Assembly (NCBI GenBank): GCA_015698045.1
Contig: BLAL01000239.1
Location: 558,001-622,000, forward strand
Origin: Rhizophagus clarus
Lineage: Eukaryota > Glomeromycota > Glomeromycetes > Glomerales > Glomeraceae
Direction of reading: 5' to 3'
DNA: 64,000 bases
This document shows positions 13,090-25,621 of the stretch, piece by piece. Every line of letters begins with the position of its first letter. Within the stretch, counting starts at the first letter, position 1. Made by a program: the position numbers and the translations under genes. Below the pieces are notes generated by a model. That model did no database searches and was not told the DNA's origin. It saw nothing but the letters and a program-made list of their open reading frames with translations.

Positions 13090-15620
13090 TATCTCGTTGC
13101 CTTCTGCTGCTTTCTGATACCAATAAAAGGCTTTTTCTAAATTCTTTTCTGTTCCTTCTCCATTTTTATAATTAATGGCTAAATTAAACATTGCTTCTTT
13201 AACATCATTTTCTGCTGCTTTTTGATACCAATAAAAAGCTTTTTCGAAATTTTTTTCTGTTCCTTCTCCATTTTCATAACAAATGGCTAAATTAAACATA
13301 GCTTCCATAACATTACTTTCTGCTGCTTTTTGATACCAATAAAAGGCTTTTTCTAAATTTTTTTCTGTTCCTTCTCCATTTTTATAACAATTGGCTAAAT
13401 TAATCATTGCTTTTTCATTACCATTTTCTGCTGCTTTTTGATACCAATAAAAGGCTTTTTCGGAATTTTTTTCTGTTCCTTCTCCATTTTCATAATTAAT
13501 GGCTAAATTAAACATTGCTTCTTTAACATCATTTTCTGCTGCTTTTTGATACCAATAAAAGGCTTTTTCTAAATTTTTTTCTGTTCCTTCTCCATTTTCA
13601 TAATTAATGGCTAAATTAAACATTGCTTCTTTAACATCATTTTCTGCTGCTTTTTGATACCAATAAAAGGCTTTTTCTAAATTTTTTTCTGTTCCTTCTC
13701 CATTTTTATAATTAATGGCTAAATTAAACATTGCTTCTTTAACATCATTTTCTGCTGCTTTTTGATACCAATAAAAGGCTTTTTCTAAATTTTTTTCTGT
13801 TCCTTCTCCATTTTCATAACAATTGGCTAAATTAACCATTGCTTTTTCATTACCATTTTCTGCTGCTTTTTGATACCAATAAAAGGCTTTTTCTAAATTT
13901 TTTTCTGTTCCTTCTCCATTTTTATAATTAATGGCTAAATTAAACATTGCTTCTTTAACATCATTTTCTGCTGCTTTTTGATACCAATAAAAAGCTTTTT
14001 CGAAATTTTTTTCTGTTCCTTCTCCATTTTCATAACAAATGGCTAAATTAAACATAGCTTCCATAACATTACTTTCTGCTGCTTTTTGATACCAATAAAA
14101 GGCTTTTTCTAAATTTTTTTCTGTTCCTTCTCCATTTTTATAACAATTGGCTAAATTAATCATTGCTTTTTCATTACCATTTTCTGCTGCTTTTTGATAC
14201 CAATAAAAGGCTTTTTCGGAATTTTTTTCTGTTCCTTCTCCATTTTTATAATTAATGGCCAAATTAAACATTGCTTCTTTAACATCATTTTCTGCTGCTT
14301 TTTGATACCAATAAAAGGCTTTTTCTAAATTTTTTTCTGTTCCTTCTCCATTTTTATAATTAATGGCTAAATTAAACATTGCTTCTTCATTACCATTTTC
14401 TGCTGCTTTTTGATACCAATAAAAAGCTTTTTCTAAATTTTTTTCTGTTCCTTCTCCATCTTCATAACAAATGGCTGAATAAAACATTGCTTTCCTATCT
14501 CCATTTTCTGCTGCTTTTTGATACCAGTAAAAGGCTTTTTCTAAATTTTTTTCTATTCCTTCTCCAACTTTATAACAATTAGCCAAATAAAGCATTGCTT
14601 TTTCAACACCATTTTCTGCTGCTGTCTGATACCAACAAAAGGCTTTTTCGGAATTTTTTTCTGTTCCTTCTCCATTTTGATAACAAATGGCTAAATTAAA
14701 CATTGCTTCCTTAACATCATTTTCTGCTGCTTTTTGATACCAGTAAAAGGCTTTTTCTAAATTCTTTTCTATTCCTTCTCCATCTTCATAACAAATGGCT
14801 GAATAAAACATTGCTTTCCTATCTCCATTTTCTGCTGCTTTTTAATACCAGTAAAAGGCTTTTTCTAAATTTTTTTCTATTCCTTCTCCAACTTTATAAC
14901 AATTAGCCAAATAAAGCATTGCTTTTTCAACACCATTTTCTGCTGCTGTCTGATACCAACAAAAGGCTTTTTCGGAATTTTTTTCTGTTCCTTCTCCATT
15001 TTGATAACAAATGGCTAAATTAAACATTGCTTCCTTAACATCATTTTCTGCTGCTTTTTGATACCAGTAAAAGGCTTTTTCTAAATTCTTTTCTATTCCT
15101 TCTCCATCTTCATAACAAATGGCTGAATAAAACATTGCTTTCCTATCTCCATTTTCTGCTGCTTTTTGATACCAGTAAAAGGCTTTTTCTAAATTTTTTT
15201 CTATTCCTTCTCCAACTTTATAACAATTAGCCAAATAAAGCATTGCTTTTTCATCACCATTTTCTGCTGCTGCTTTTTGATACAAATAAAAGGTTTTTTC
15301 TAAATTTTTTCCATCCATATAATAAATGATTAAATTAAGCATTGCTTCCTCAACACCATTTTCTGCTGCTTTCTGATACCAACAAAAGGCTTTTTTGGAA
15401 TTTTTTTCTGTTCCTTCTCCATTTTGATAACAAATGGCTAAATAAAACATCGCTTTCTTAACACCATTTTCTGCTGCTTTTTGATACCAGTAAAAGGCCT
15501 TTTCTAAATTCTTTTCTGTTTCTTCTCCACTTTTATAATATTCAGCTAAATTAAACATTGCTTCTTCATCCCCATTTTCTGTTGCTTTCTGATACCAGTG
15601 AAAAGCTTTTTCAAAATTCT
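13090..15620 (-). repeat. Tandem array of 24 Sel1 units, 108 bp each
   Basis: The array encodes units of the form AMFNLAxxYxNGEGTEKNxEK followed by AFYWYQKAAEN. Units are nearly identical in DNA, with few silent changes, indicating recent expansion or homogenisation. Larger blocks are also repeated: three-unit and multi-unit groups recur in the same order. Unit edges were counted by the WYQKA phrase. One unit has an extra Ala (YQKAAAEN) and a shortened loop (YYMDGKNLEK). Confidence 0.9.
14518..15165 (-). repeat. Recent 324-bp duplication within the Sel1 array
   Basis: 14518-14841 and 14842-15165 are two adjacent copies of the same three-unit block. The only clear difference I found by eye near the joint is the base at 14844, which makes the nonsense codon. 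The corresponding base at 14520 and at 15168 keeps the Gln codon. Confidence 0.8.
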
Positions 15621-15642
15621 CATTTTTATTACTATTTGACAT

Positions 15643-16206
15643 TTTTAATTTTTTTTTTTCTGTTTAAAAAAAACTAAAAGACGGAAAAAAAACGTAAAGT
15701 CCGTAGTGCAAATTATTCAATATATATTTGAATTAACTTAATTTGGTTTGTGGAAAACTATCATTTGACTTTTCTGTTGATCACTTGTCAAAAATGGAAC
15801 TTTATCAAATAAAAAAAGTTATAAATGGTACGTATGTATTATTTTATGAATTTTTAAGTGGTGTGAAATCAAATATTTTTTGAGTAAAATATTTACTTAA
15901 TTTTTGCCAATTTAGTACTATGATAGCATTTTTTTTCATATTAAATAATTTGTCAATGAGAAATGCGATCAGCAATTTTTTGAAATTTTGCACACAATTA
16001 TAAAATTTACTAACTTCACTTTCCAATTTGCCATTTCACCGATATCATTTTTTTTTTTTTTTTTTTTTTTTTTTGAAACCGTTCAACGCCCATTTTATGT
16101 AGTATCAATGTGATCATAATTTTCATTAAAGTTTATTCGAAAATATCCTTTTTTTTTTTTTTTTTTTATTTATTTATTTATTTCTTTCTTTCTTTCTTTC
16201 TTTATT
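15643..16206. other. Upstream region of the Sel1/kinase gene with simple repeats
   Basis: Holds the presumed promoter of the minus-strand kinase gene and then long poly-T runs (about 16049-16073 and 16150-16167) followed by TTTA and TTTC microsatellites to about 16204. No gene is seen. Confidence 0.6.
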
Positions 16207-16269
16207 ATGAACGTCGAAAATATTTTATTTCACTTATTATTTATTTATTTTACTATAAGTAATTTATTC

Positions 16270-16365
16270 CGTGTTAGTATAGGTTTCATAGCAATGCCGG
16301 TCATCCTATTGAAGACCGGAGTTCACCCCGTAATTAGGCTCCGATCAGCTGCTTTTTTTCTTTTT
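16270..16365. repeat. Probable dispersed-repeat head with a 6-bp-stem hairpin
   Basis: A GC-richer island in very AT-rich DNA. CCGGTC at 16297-16302 and GACCGG at 16314-16319 form a perfect stem with an 11-base loop. It lies inside an open frame (16207-16527, phrase MPVILLKTGVHPVIRLRSAA) whose rest is poly-Phe/Leu from simple repeats, so I treat the frame as non-coding. The island followed by poly-T suggests a SINE-like or other dispersed repeat on the minus strand, but this was not confirmed. Confidence 0.35.
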
Positions 16366-16499
16366 TTTTTCCATCACATACGATCCTTATTACATGATTT
16401 ATTATTTAAAATTTTTTCTTTTTTTTTAGGTCTTGAACATTTATTTAATATGTTTTACCTACGACATTCCAAAGACTTATGGATACGGTTATGTTTTAA

Positions 16500-16860
16500 C
16501 ACAAAAAAAAAAAAAATAAATAAATAAAACATGAAGCATAATCAAGTGTAAAGAAGTGAGTAAAGAAACGAAAAAATAATGAGTGCAAAGAAATGGAAAA
16601 AAAAATAATGAGTAAAGAGCGTGTAAAAAAAAAAACGACAAAAGTGATGCAAAGGGACAAAAAAGTGGCAAAGGGACGAAAAAAGTGAGCGTAAAGAACA
16701 AAAAGAATAAGTGTAATAGAACAAAAAGTGAGTATAAAGGAATGAAAAAGGGTGTAAAGAAACGAAATGGAAGAAAGAAAGGAAATAGTAAAAAAACTTT
16801 GTTAATGCTGAAATGAGAAAAAGAGAAATCTAAGTTGAATAAATAAATAAATAGGTTAGC
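16500..16860. repeat. Purine-rich imperfect minisatellite
   Basis: About 330 bp on the plus strand almost lacks C and T runs and is built from variants of GTAAAGAAACGAAAAA and GTGCAAAG. It looks like a diverged short tandem array. The two open frames on the minus strand here (Phe/Ser/Leu-rich) are by-products of the strand bias. Confidence 0.7.
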
Positions 16861-17610
16861 AAATTTTAAATAATAAATTGTGGCGATGATTTATTCATTA
16901 GAATTTTTCAAATATATATATGTACTGTATATCTCGATATATTGATTTAAACCAACTCATTAGTCCAGGTGCGAAGCAACTGGTGACTGCTAGTATGTAA
17001 TTAAATAAAAAAATACTCATATTTTTTATTAATTGATTTTTATATTGCATTGTAATTTTAAATTTAATAGGCTTTACATTTTTTTTATAATTACAAAGAA
17101 ATGATTTCTCTTCCTATAATTAAGGAGTAAGAGCAGCTAGTTACGGTACGAGTGTACGACTCTGTTATTTACCGATATGAAATTAACTCAACACCGTTTG
17201 TATGTTGGCTTCCATTTTACCAAAATGAAAATATGTCTGATTTTATTCACTAAATGCCATTTTATTAAATGCAAATTACGCAATTTCACAGCAAAAAATT
17301 ATTACGTTCATCAATAAAAAAAAAATTATTATTTTATGTAATTATTTCCATATGTAATATCTAATCTATTTTTAATGACATTTTAAATCTAAAGAACTTA
17401 ACAACTTGATAAAAGTACATTTGAATCGATTATATAGTAGTGAATATTATTTTATTTTTTTTTATATCAAAATAAAAATTTGCTTAAAATAATTAACTTA
17501 TTCTAAGAATAAAACTTTAAAATAATTAAATAATTACAAATATAAATAATTATTATAAAAGCAGAAAATAATGATATCCAAATGACAAATGATAAAGGAT
17601 ACAAATGACA
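16861..17610. other. No gene supported
   Basis: AT-rich spacer. At 16965-16996 a short hairpin (CCAG / CTGG) is followed by CTAG, which weakly resembles a Helitron 3' end. Confidence 0.3.
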
Positions 17611-17679
17611 GTCAAATGATACTCAATAATTATGGTCATTTACAAAATGACAATACCAAATTACCAAGTATCATTTGAC
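17611..17679. repeat. 13-bp inverted repeat
   Basis: GTCAAATGATACT at 17611-17623 is repeated in reverse complement at 17667-17679, with a 43-base spacer. It could form a hairpin or be a small foldback element. Related ATGATA/TCATTT phrases surround it. Confidence 0.6.
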
Positions 17680-17758
17680 CAAATAACTCCCGATCCGAAG
17701 AATAGTCAAGTGAACACTGTATTTTAAAGCTCACTAGCTGTACCAAAATTGATGATTC

Positions 17759-17905
17759 TAGATGAAAGATCGGTCTTTTGGGACCGGAGCTGACTGGATT
17801 GGACCAATCAAAACTTCTTGTTCTATAGTTATTTGAACTTCCGGTATTTTATAACGTTGATTAATAATGAAATCTGGTAAATCTTCACAAGAATCTTGCG
17901 ATTAT
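17759..17905 (-). pseudogene. C-terminal fragment of an unrecognised protein
   Basis: About 49 codons are open and end at a TAG at 17759-17761. The frame contains DFIINQRYKIPEV and VLIGPIQSAPVPKDR. It is better in composition than its surroundings and looks like a true coding remnant. RYKIPEV is faintly like QKYRIPEL in the nuclease gene of the inverted repeat, but the rest differs, so no family is assigned. No start or upstream exon was found. Confidence 0.3.
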
Positions 17906-18435
17906 CTTTTATTATATATATGTTTTTTTTTGGTAAATATATTAGGTGAATCTAAGCAAGGAATTTTATGAAATCTTTATTAACATTAAAAAATTATTAG
18001 TATTAAAATAGACAATATATTTAGTATAAAATACAATTTTCTTCTTTATCATTTCTATTAATTTCCTATAATTTCTTCATCATACAAAGACAAACAAGGA
18101 ATTCTTGTACAGTATATGAGTCTTCCATCAAATTCTATCGCTTGAAATTTAAATGAAATATTTTCATTTTTTTTGTAATTGAATTAATAAAAAAATTATT
18201 ATATATGTTAGTGGTAATGAATGTGTTTTTAATAATATTTCATTCTTTTAAAATAAAATATTTAACTCTAATTTCTAATTAGAATCAAACATTACACTCG
18301 TGTAAATAAACAAACCTCGTGAAAATCATATGATGTCGGCGCATCTTAATTTGGCTAGACCAATTTATTGAACATACAAAACGAGGTTGCCTATCCTTTT
18401 ATAAAGTAATTTTCTTCCCCTAATTTCGTTAAATT
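17906..18435. other. Upstream region of the MIR gene at 18436
   Basis: AT-rich, with no frame called. Presumed promoter of the plus-strand gene is in the last 100-200 bases. Confidence 0.4.
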
Positions 18436-19752
18436 ATGAAGATACCCAAATATTGCGGAACAAACCATCCTGAAGAATGGTTAAAACAAGTACAAACTTT
18501 TTGTTACCTTAAGCAAATTACAAGTGAACAAGAAATTTTAAAAATTTGCAAACTTATGATAGATTCCGCTATAACTATTCCCAATGAAATCAATTCTTTT
18601 AATGAACTTATTAAAGTTCTTAAATCACACACAACATTCAATATTTTTAAAGATTCATGTAAAAGAAAATTACAAGTGATGAGATATATTCCTGAACAAG
18701 AGGAGATTTATACTGCTACATTCCTTGCTAATTTTCGTTTATTCTGTAATTACGCAGAAATTAATAATCCTGAAGAAATTAAAACATTTCTTTTTAACAC
18801 ATATTCATCAAATGAATTCTTTAGAAATGAATTCATAAAAAGGGTAGATAGTACAGTAATTAATAATAACAATCCATTAAATAAAATGATTGAAATATTT
18901 AATGATGTTGTTTTTGATGAATCAAACGTAATTAGATATGGTTCTTTGATAGCATTGAGACATGTTTCGACCGGAAGATATTTATCTAGTTGTAATATAA
19001 ATTATCAAACAGGTTCTCAAAGACAAGCGGTTAGTATTTTAATATGAATATTTGATTGTAATGAAATTGTATAATTAGAATAAATAAAATTAATTTTCTT
19101 TCATAGGTATTTACTGATGAAAAATTATGTAATAATCCACAAGCTTTATGGATATTAACTAGTTACAAATATGATTTAAAAGAACCTTATCAGCATAATA
19201 TTGTTTTTTATAATGATAATTTTTTTTTAAAACATAAAGAAACTAATCAAATATTTGGTTTAAGTATTAAGCATAATTCTCCAACGACCAGTCAATCAGA
19301 AGGTATATTTTTATTTAATTTTTTTTATAATTATTTCTAACGAGTTATTAAAGAGAAAAATTCTTACTTTATATTCACAGCATTTTGTTGGGGCAAAAAT
19401 ATTGATGGTATAAAGTGTCAATTCGTAAATTTGAAATCTAAAGACAACAATACTTTATATGTAAAATCGAAGGATACAATTAATGTAAAAACAACTAATG
19501 ATGATGATCACAAGGATCGTTTTTTAAGAAGTCATGATTTTACCTTCAGTATTAATGACAAAAATTTTCAAGAAGTTGTTGGACATACGGATAGAGTTGG
19601 CGCAAACGATGAGGTACTGCACTGTATGCTAATTTATGTTAAATAAACAAGATATAATTTTTATTTGTAATAACATTTTTTTTTTTTATTTACAGTGGTG
19701 TATTGAACTTGTTGAAGATGCCAATCAAAACCATAAAAAAAGGAATCTATAG
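18436..19752 (+). CDS. MIR-domain protein with novel N-terminal domain (copy A)
   Basis: Exons: 18436-19029, 19107-19302, 19381-19613, 19696-19752; intron phases 0, 1, 0; 359 residues. Residues 1-165 are a mostly helical unassigned domain (HPEEWLKQVQTFC near the start, FLANFRLFC further on). The MIR part starts at IALRHVSTGRYLSS, continues with the aromatic ALWIL in exon 2, then FLRSHDFTF and FQEVVGH...NDE in exon 3 and WCIEL in exon 4, the usual MIR order of TGxYL, LxSH, QEV and W-xx-E. MIR domains are beta-trefoils known from O-mannosyltransferases and inositol-trisphosphate/ryanodine receptors, where they bind ligands or partner domains. No signal peptide or membrane segment is visible. 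The role is unknown. It is the only plus-strand copy in the spacer between the repeat arms. Confidence 0.85.
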
Positions 19753-21230
19753 TCAGGTCGACATTAATGATTAACATTTTTTTTTTACTGTGTCCCAATA
19801 TTTACTATTAGTGTTTCAATACTTTTGATGAATCTTAATTAAATTTTTAAAATACTTTTAAAATCAATGGTATTTGCTCTTAAAAAAAGTTTTTTATTGT
19901 TATAATTTTCGCTTATTATTACAATTTTAAAATAAATAATAAATTATTTTTGCCAAATGCTGAAACCTTTAATCGCTAAAATTCTGCTAAACTCATATTA
20001 ACGCAATTCTTTAATTATAGCAATTTGTAAAACATGAATCGGGAATTGGATTATATTATAAAAGATTGTGAAAAGAAAAACCAAGAAACTCCCAAAAGAA
20101 AATTATTGTTCATCCTCAACCCCTTTTATAGTTGTATCCAATCCCTCCTCTTCTCCTATTTCCTCACTGACATTCTCCTCAGCCTCATCCTCTTCAAGTC
20201 AACTGAAAATAATTGTTGAAAATAGCGATCTAGAATGTAACCTTAATTGATAAATTTACTCTTAGTTCAGTCTAATTTTGTTTGTATGGTTATTTGAAAG
20301 GATATTTTATAATATTTAAAGTACTGTACTTTAGCGCGAATTATATTATACTGTAATTGGATGAAAAAATTACATTAAATACAGCGTTAATTATAGAATA
20401 TTAAGTATATATCAATCATTTTGCCCAAAATTATTGACTATGCAGTTGGAATATATTTTTATCAACCCATTTTTTGGTAATATGTTAATGTAATTAAAAA
20501 TGCTGATATACTGTATTTTTAAGCTCTCAATAGATGCCTTTTTCAATAAAAGTTCTTCAATTATGTATGTTCAGCGAGATCAACTCGCATCTTTGCTTTA
20601 TGGAGTGAGCCATATATGTCGTTTAGTAAGTTTTGTACGCTTTTGCTATTGCATGTTGATATGTATGTTCATAAACACCATTTAACCAACAATTTTCATG
20701 AGGTTTAGGGATAGGATAAATGGATGCTTAACTTGAATGCGAAGAAATAAATTTGGCTTATTGAAAAATGTCCCATAATATAAATTTGTATTTTGATAAT
20801 ATTTATTTTATTTATTTCTGATATTCAAAAATTGATTTTAAGCTTATTGCATTTTTATATTTATTGTTAAATTCTTTCTGAGAAATGCTTTGATTTTTCA
20901 ATTTACATTAATGTATTTCCAATTGTAACTAACCACTTTTACCATCTTTATTGGGCAAGAGCTATCAGCATATTAGCATTATAATATCTTTTATTATTGA
21001 ATTAGTGTATTATTCAAAAGAATTATTTCATCATTACTAATTGAACAATTTGGTCATTTAATCATACGTAAAGTTTCTTTCTATTTCTCAGTAGCGAATC
21101 AAAAGTTTTATGATGTTAAAATATATCTGACATATTTAATAATCCATTTTCATAAAATAAAAGTAGAAAATTCAGTAATGATTATTAATTTTCTGAGTTA
21201 ATTCACTTCTTCAAAACTTGCCAAGTCTAG
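19753..21230. other. No gene supported
   Basis: A Ser/Pro-rich open frame at 20068-20250 sits in better-composed DNA and may be a relic. The rest is AT-rich without features. Confidence 0.4.
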
Positions 21231-22500
21231 TTCTTGATTGTTTCTATTTCATTACCCGGTTCAAGTTTTAACCTGATTGTATTCATAAAATCCTTAAAAT
21301 TCATACTAAAAAAAATGTGAAGGGTTTCAGGTAGTGGAGAATCAAACATTTCTGGATGGTCTTGTTGTATTTTTTTTATTGCGTTAGTGAATTCGCTTAT
21401 AAATTCATTGATGTAAATATAATTTTCTGTGTTTCCTAAGAGAAATACTAAAAATATGTTTGAAATTTTGAAGAAAAGTAGATTGATTAAATTTTTTAAC
21501 TATGTTAAAAAGGGATAACTTTACATAATGTCCCCATTCTGCGTTAAAACAAAATACACATACACTGATTTTGTTTTCTTTAGAAGTGCATTGATTATAA
21601 TTTACTTCTGTAATATAAATATTTTCAATCACACAAAATTTTTGTATTTTGGTTATATAAAAAAAAAGAAAAGTTCACCATGCCATCCAGTCCAGATGAA
21701 CTTTTGAAATTTACCACTGCTACTGGCTTTCATGGTAAATTTATAAGAATTTTTTTTTAGCCTTTTAATTGAATGTGTTAAATTAAGATTCTGATTGCAG
21801 TGTATATTATGGAATTTTTGACAACTGGAAGTAATATTGCAAATAGTATAAAGATTAACTTGTTGATATGATCTTAGAGAGTGGAATTAGGCAATAAAGT
21901 ACTCAAAATGTTGCTAACATTGGCAAACAGATAGAAAGATTCTTCACTTTTAATAAGTGACATTTTGATCCCAATTCAGTAACGAGGGGTTCATTTGCAT
22001 CTTCATGGTTAATCATAAATGTGATTGAAGAGAATTTTTTTTTTAATATAAATATATTTTTAGCTATAAAAGGTATATTAGTCCATAGCAAATATAGATA
22101 ATCAATAATTTGATCAGCATTCGAACTTTCAAATTGAACAAGTCCAACCTGTATTAACTAATTCACTTTTATTTTTTCTAAGAAGTGGTTCATTTTTATT
22201 ACAGAAGTGTGATACAATAGTGCAGAAAACTGGTTTAGCCATCTTTGATACTTATTAAATGAGGTATAATCTTATATTGTATATTAGGTCAAATTTGCTC
22301 AAATCTTAACAGAATTAATACACACCAATACATCTTTATGATCGGATTATCCAGAATAATAATTACATTCAGATCATTGAATCTTGATTTGTTGTTTGGT
22401 AAATTTGTGCAATACATCTTCTGATCATTCAATTTGAAATAATTATAAATTCATTCTTTAATCATATCAGGAGGAATCTTAGAAAAAATTATCTAAAATT
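21231..22500 (-). pseudogene. Decayed unidentified gene
   Basis: Several short minus-strand frames have coding-like composition: EFISEFTNAIKKIQQDHPE (about 21390-21410 down, ending at a stop at 21231), VNYNQCTSKENKISVCVFCF near 21600 with a CxxC pair, ITFMINHEDANEPLVTELG near 22030, and KMYCTNLPNNKSRFNDL near 22400. Acceptor-like sites separate some of them. Stops interrupt others. The pieces may be exons of one eroded gene or of a transposon downstream of the MULE fragment. I cannot name it. Confidence 0.3.
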
Positions 22501-23089
22501 AATAAATTGATTGTATTATTTATTAATATAAAGTATATTATAGATTGAAAATAATGTTTTGTTAAAAATATATAATTAAATGTGAGAGATGAAACGTATT
22601 TTTCCAATCAATCAATCTATAATATATTTGTCTTTTCTGTAGAATGTTTGTTTAAAAAGTAGACAAATAAATAAATAAATATGATATTATGATATTTAAA
22701 ATTTTATATTACTATTATTTGGCCGTTAAAGTCCTTTTCGATCATATTATGAAATTATGAATCTGATCATAAGATTAACTCCGACATTGCCAAAAAATCA
22801 TATTATTACTGCTATAAATATTGGTTTATAGTGTGATGCAGTATGTAGGTAACTAACATGTTTTTCTTTTAATAGAATAAACTATCATTACCTCGTATTT
22901 CTTGAACTACTGTGGTCTTTAATTTATGTAATTGTGAATTCTGTCATTTTTTAGATATTTTTCTTATTAAAAACCAGACTATAAAATGAAACAGTATCCA
23001 TTACTATTAGGATATAAGAAGGAAGTTAGAATAACATTTAGTTATTATATACATAATTAATAATTTTTGATGAATTAATAATCACTTTC

Positions 23090-24044
23090 GTGTGGCTGTG
23101 TTTATGTAGTTCCTGATATAATTGACTACACAGCCCATTTCACTTTAAGTATTTCATGAAGTAAATCTATTGTTTATTCTCAAAATATGAATACTTTCTT
23201 CTGGATCTAATACAACAAATTTATTGCTAAAGTCCTCATTGCTACCATATTCAATTGCTAATCCCAAAGCTTGTATCTTTTTCCAAAAATTCTGACAAAG
23301 GTGGAAATAAAAATAATGTAAGCAACCTTTCCCGGATATGCAAAGATTATTGGGAAGAGTGGTTTCCATGTTGAATGCATTTATCAATTGAAGGGCTCAA
23401 CTTACGAGCCATTTGGAACTTTGTTTAATAAATGTTTCTAGCTTTGCATTATTTAGAACCCTTTTTATCACATGTATCATATACGTGATCTGAACTGCCG
23501 CATATTTACCTTTGTTTAACAGGGTCTGTTACATATGTGATCATATGATATTACAGTTGTTACAATATACTGTGACATACTGTGTTTTACAGTTGGTGAG
23601 TGACTTTAGGAATGGGAAATATTGGTCGGTTAATATTTTTCACGTATTAGACCAATTTAGTTAATTCATTTGACTAACCATAACCTATATTTTTTAATTT
23701 CAAGTGCGGCTGTGATTTATACAAATCATATGATCGCTATATAACATCTATCACTGATTCTTCTTTTATAAGAATGCTTTCTAATTTCTTGATTATGTCA
23801 TATCTGATATAACAAACTTACTGGTTAAGATATAAATTGTGCCTATACATACTGGCAAAAATATTAGCGTTTTGTGTTAAAGTAAAATAATTAATGTAAG
23901 GAGAAAAAGAGAAATATTTTAAAAAATTGGCAGTGCAATTGTCATATATATATAAATTTGGTTTTTATTTATGTAGACATGTGAAAAAATCAATTAATGC
24001 CAAGTGGCTATGTTTTTTGGAAATTTTTGCAATCACAGCCACAC
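23090..24044. mobile_element. Possible non-autonomous element with 11-bp inverted ends
   Basis: GTGTGGCTGTG at 23090-23100 and CACAGCCACAC at 24034-24044 are inverted. Internal motifs resembling the right end (CACAGCC followed by a TTTAAG phrase) also occur near 23126. The MULE fragment lies inside. No target duplication was identified and the inverted match is short, so this is tentative. Confidence 0.25.
23154..23387 (-). pseudogene. MULE-type transposase fragment
   Basis: The 77-codon frame contains INAFNMETTLPNNLCISGKG, then CLHYFYFHLCQNFWKKIQALG. This matches the MULE transposase pattern of a cysteine-led block GCxFHFxQxxWRKIQxLGL that follows the third catalytic region in Mutator-like elements. 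The upstream catalytic part is absent, and the C-terminal 'ALAFVP' segment is replaced by unrelated sequence. It is a remnant of a cut-and-paste DNA transposon. Confidence 0.55.
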
Positions 24045-24337
24045 AACTCCTTTCATTTTAAGATATTCCAATTTTCTTTTATTTATATTACACGTGTAAT
24101 TGACAAATCAATTTTGTTAAAATTAATACTTGGCGAGTTATCTTTTGTTTATTAGGAGTGAATCATCTATTTAGTTTTAAATTTACAGTACATGTTAATA
24201 ATAATAAATTTTTTATAATGTTTATAATACTGTAATCACAATTTTACTAATATTCTTATCAATTGATTCTACTATAATAAAATAAGTTGCACATGAACAT
24301 TAATACATATAAATAACTAAACAAATGTATAATTTAA

Positions 24338-25621
24338 TCATAAACCTGTCAAAATATCATCATCAACCAATTCAATGCACCACTGCAAAATTTAATTATT
24401 AATTGTTGATCTAGTAAAAAAAAAAAAACATATATTTATGTAAATAGGCATACCTCATCATTTCCACCGATTCTTCCATTATGACCGATAACTTCTTGAT
24501 AAGTTTTATCATCAATAGTGAACGTGATTTCGTGACTTCTTAAAATACAATTTTCAGAATTTTTCAAAGTAATTATATCTTTTGATAATATACAGTCATT
24601 ATTATCGGTGTTATTATTTGCTGAATTAGTGGCTATAAGTTGAAATCTTATCTCATTCTTAAAGGATGTAATAGACACTATATTAAATGTAAAAAAAAAA
24701 TTATTATTATATATGACAAAACAAATAAATAAAAATGGCACACTTATATATACCTTCAGTATTTTGAGTTACAGGAGATTTATAACTTTTGTCTATATCT
24801 AACTTTTTTCCAGTAGCTTTATGAAACAAATAAAAAGTATTTCCATAAAAAACAGGATCAGGCTCAGAAATATGCATATTTGGCAATTTATCAATTGTGG
24901 AAATAATCCATGTAGAATTAAGTACCGGAAATGTTTGCCCGGAAAATACCTAAAAATTTTTAATAATCAACAAAAATAAATTTAATAATTAAATAATAAA
25001 AATATAAAAATATCAAATGTTCTCTATATATTTATTACTAACAATTGGACATTTTGAACCTTCTTGATATTTTATATCACCACAACAAGATAAATATTTT
25101 CCAGTTGCAACATGTTTTAATGCAATATAAGAACCATTAAAAATTTTTTCTTTTAATAAACTTTGATCAAAAAATTTAAATAATTCTCCTATTGAATTAA
25201 TTTTTTTTAAATTATCACAAATAAATTTATGTTGAATAGAACATGTTGATAATGCGTTCATGAATAATCTTTTTTGTTCTTCAAATTCTTTAATTTCTGC
25301 TTCATAACAAAGTTGTTGAAATTCATTCAAATTTTTTAAAATTTCCTCCTCATTTTTAAATTTATTATTATCAAATTTTAACCTTTTTAATTTTCTTTTG
25401 ACAGAATTTTTATATGATTCAAATGAAATATCTGATTTTATAATATTTATAATTTCATTAAAAGTTTTTGCTTCTGTAACATTAATTGATGGGTGAACTA
25501 AAGTTTTACAAAATCTTAATACATTTTCATCTACTGTAATATTCTTTTGATAACAGAATAATTTCAATTTATTTAACCACACTTCTGGGTGTACTGTTCC
25601 ATTATACATTTGAGGTTCCAT
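24338..25621 (-). CDS. MIR-domain protein with novel N-terminal domain (copy B)
   Basis: Exons: 25043-25621, 24754-24949, 24454-24677, 24338-24382; phases 0, 1, 0; 347 residues. The start is the ATG at 25621 (MEPQMYNGTVHPEVWL). The N-terminal domain spans about residues 1-160, followed by the MIR motifs ALKHVATGKYLSCC, WIIS, CILRSHEITF, YQEVIGHNGR and WCIEL. Copy B carries YKSPVT at the end of exon 2, as most array members do, and an Asn-rich loop in exon 3. No signal peptide. It is isolated from the main array by the right repeat arm and is on the minus strand, facing away from it. Function unknown. Confidence 0.85.

Larger units (their letters stand above)
11744..15642 (-). pseudogene. Sel1-repeat / protein-kinase fusion gene with one internal nonsense codon
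   Basis: Exon 1 is 12694-15642 and exon 2 is 11744-12619; the intron splits the kinase N-lobe. The product would have a short leader, 24 Sel1-like units of about 36 residues, a small CNEC...WCKQC zinc-ribbon-like linker, then a Ser/Thr-type kinase domain. Kinase motifs are the glycine loop GGFSKIHKAIW, VILKTL with the ATP-site lysine, HGDLHDGNIL as catalytic loop, DLG in place of DFG, and YMAPEI. The catalytic Asp, Asn and Mg-binding Asp are present. In Glomeromycotina such fusions are a large family; targets are unknown. At 14842-14844 a CAA codon is TAA, ending the frame after 266 residues. Downstream the frame is open for 707 codons to the exon junction. The gene may be a very recent pseudogene, an allele, or start internally at 14811. 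Confidence 0.75.
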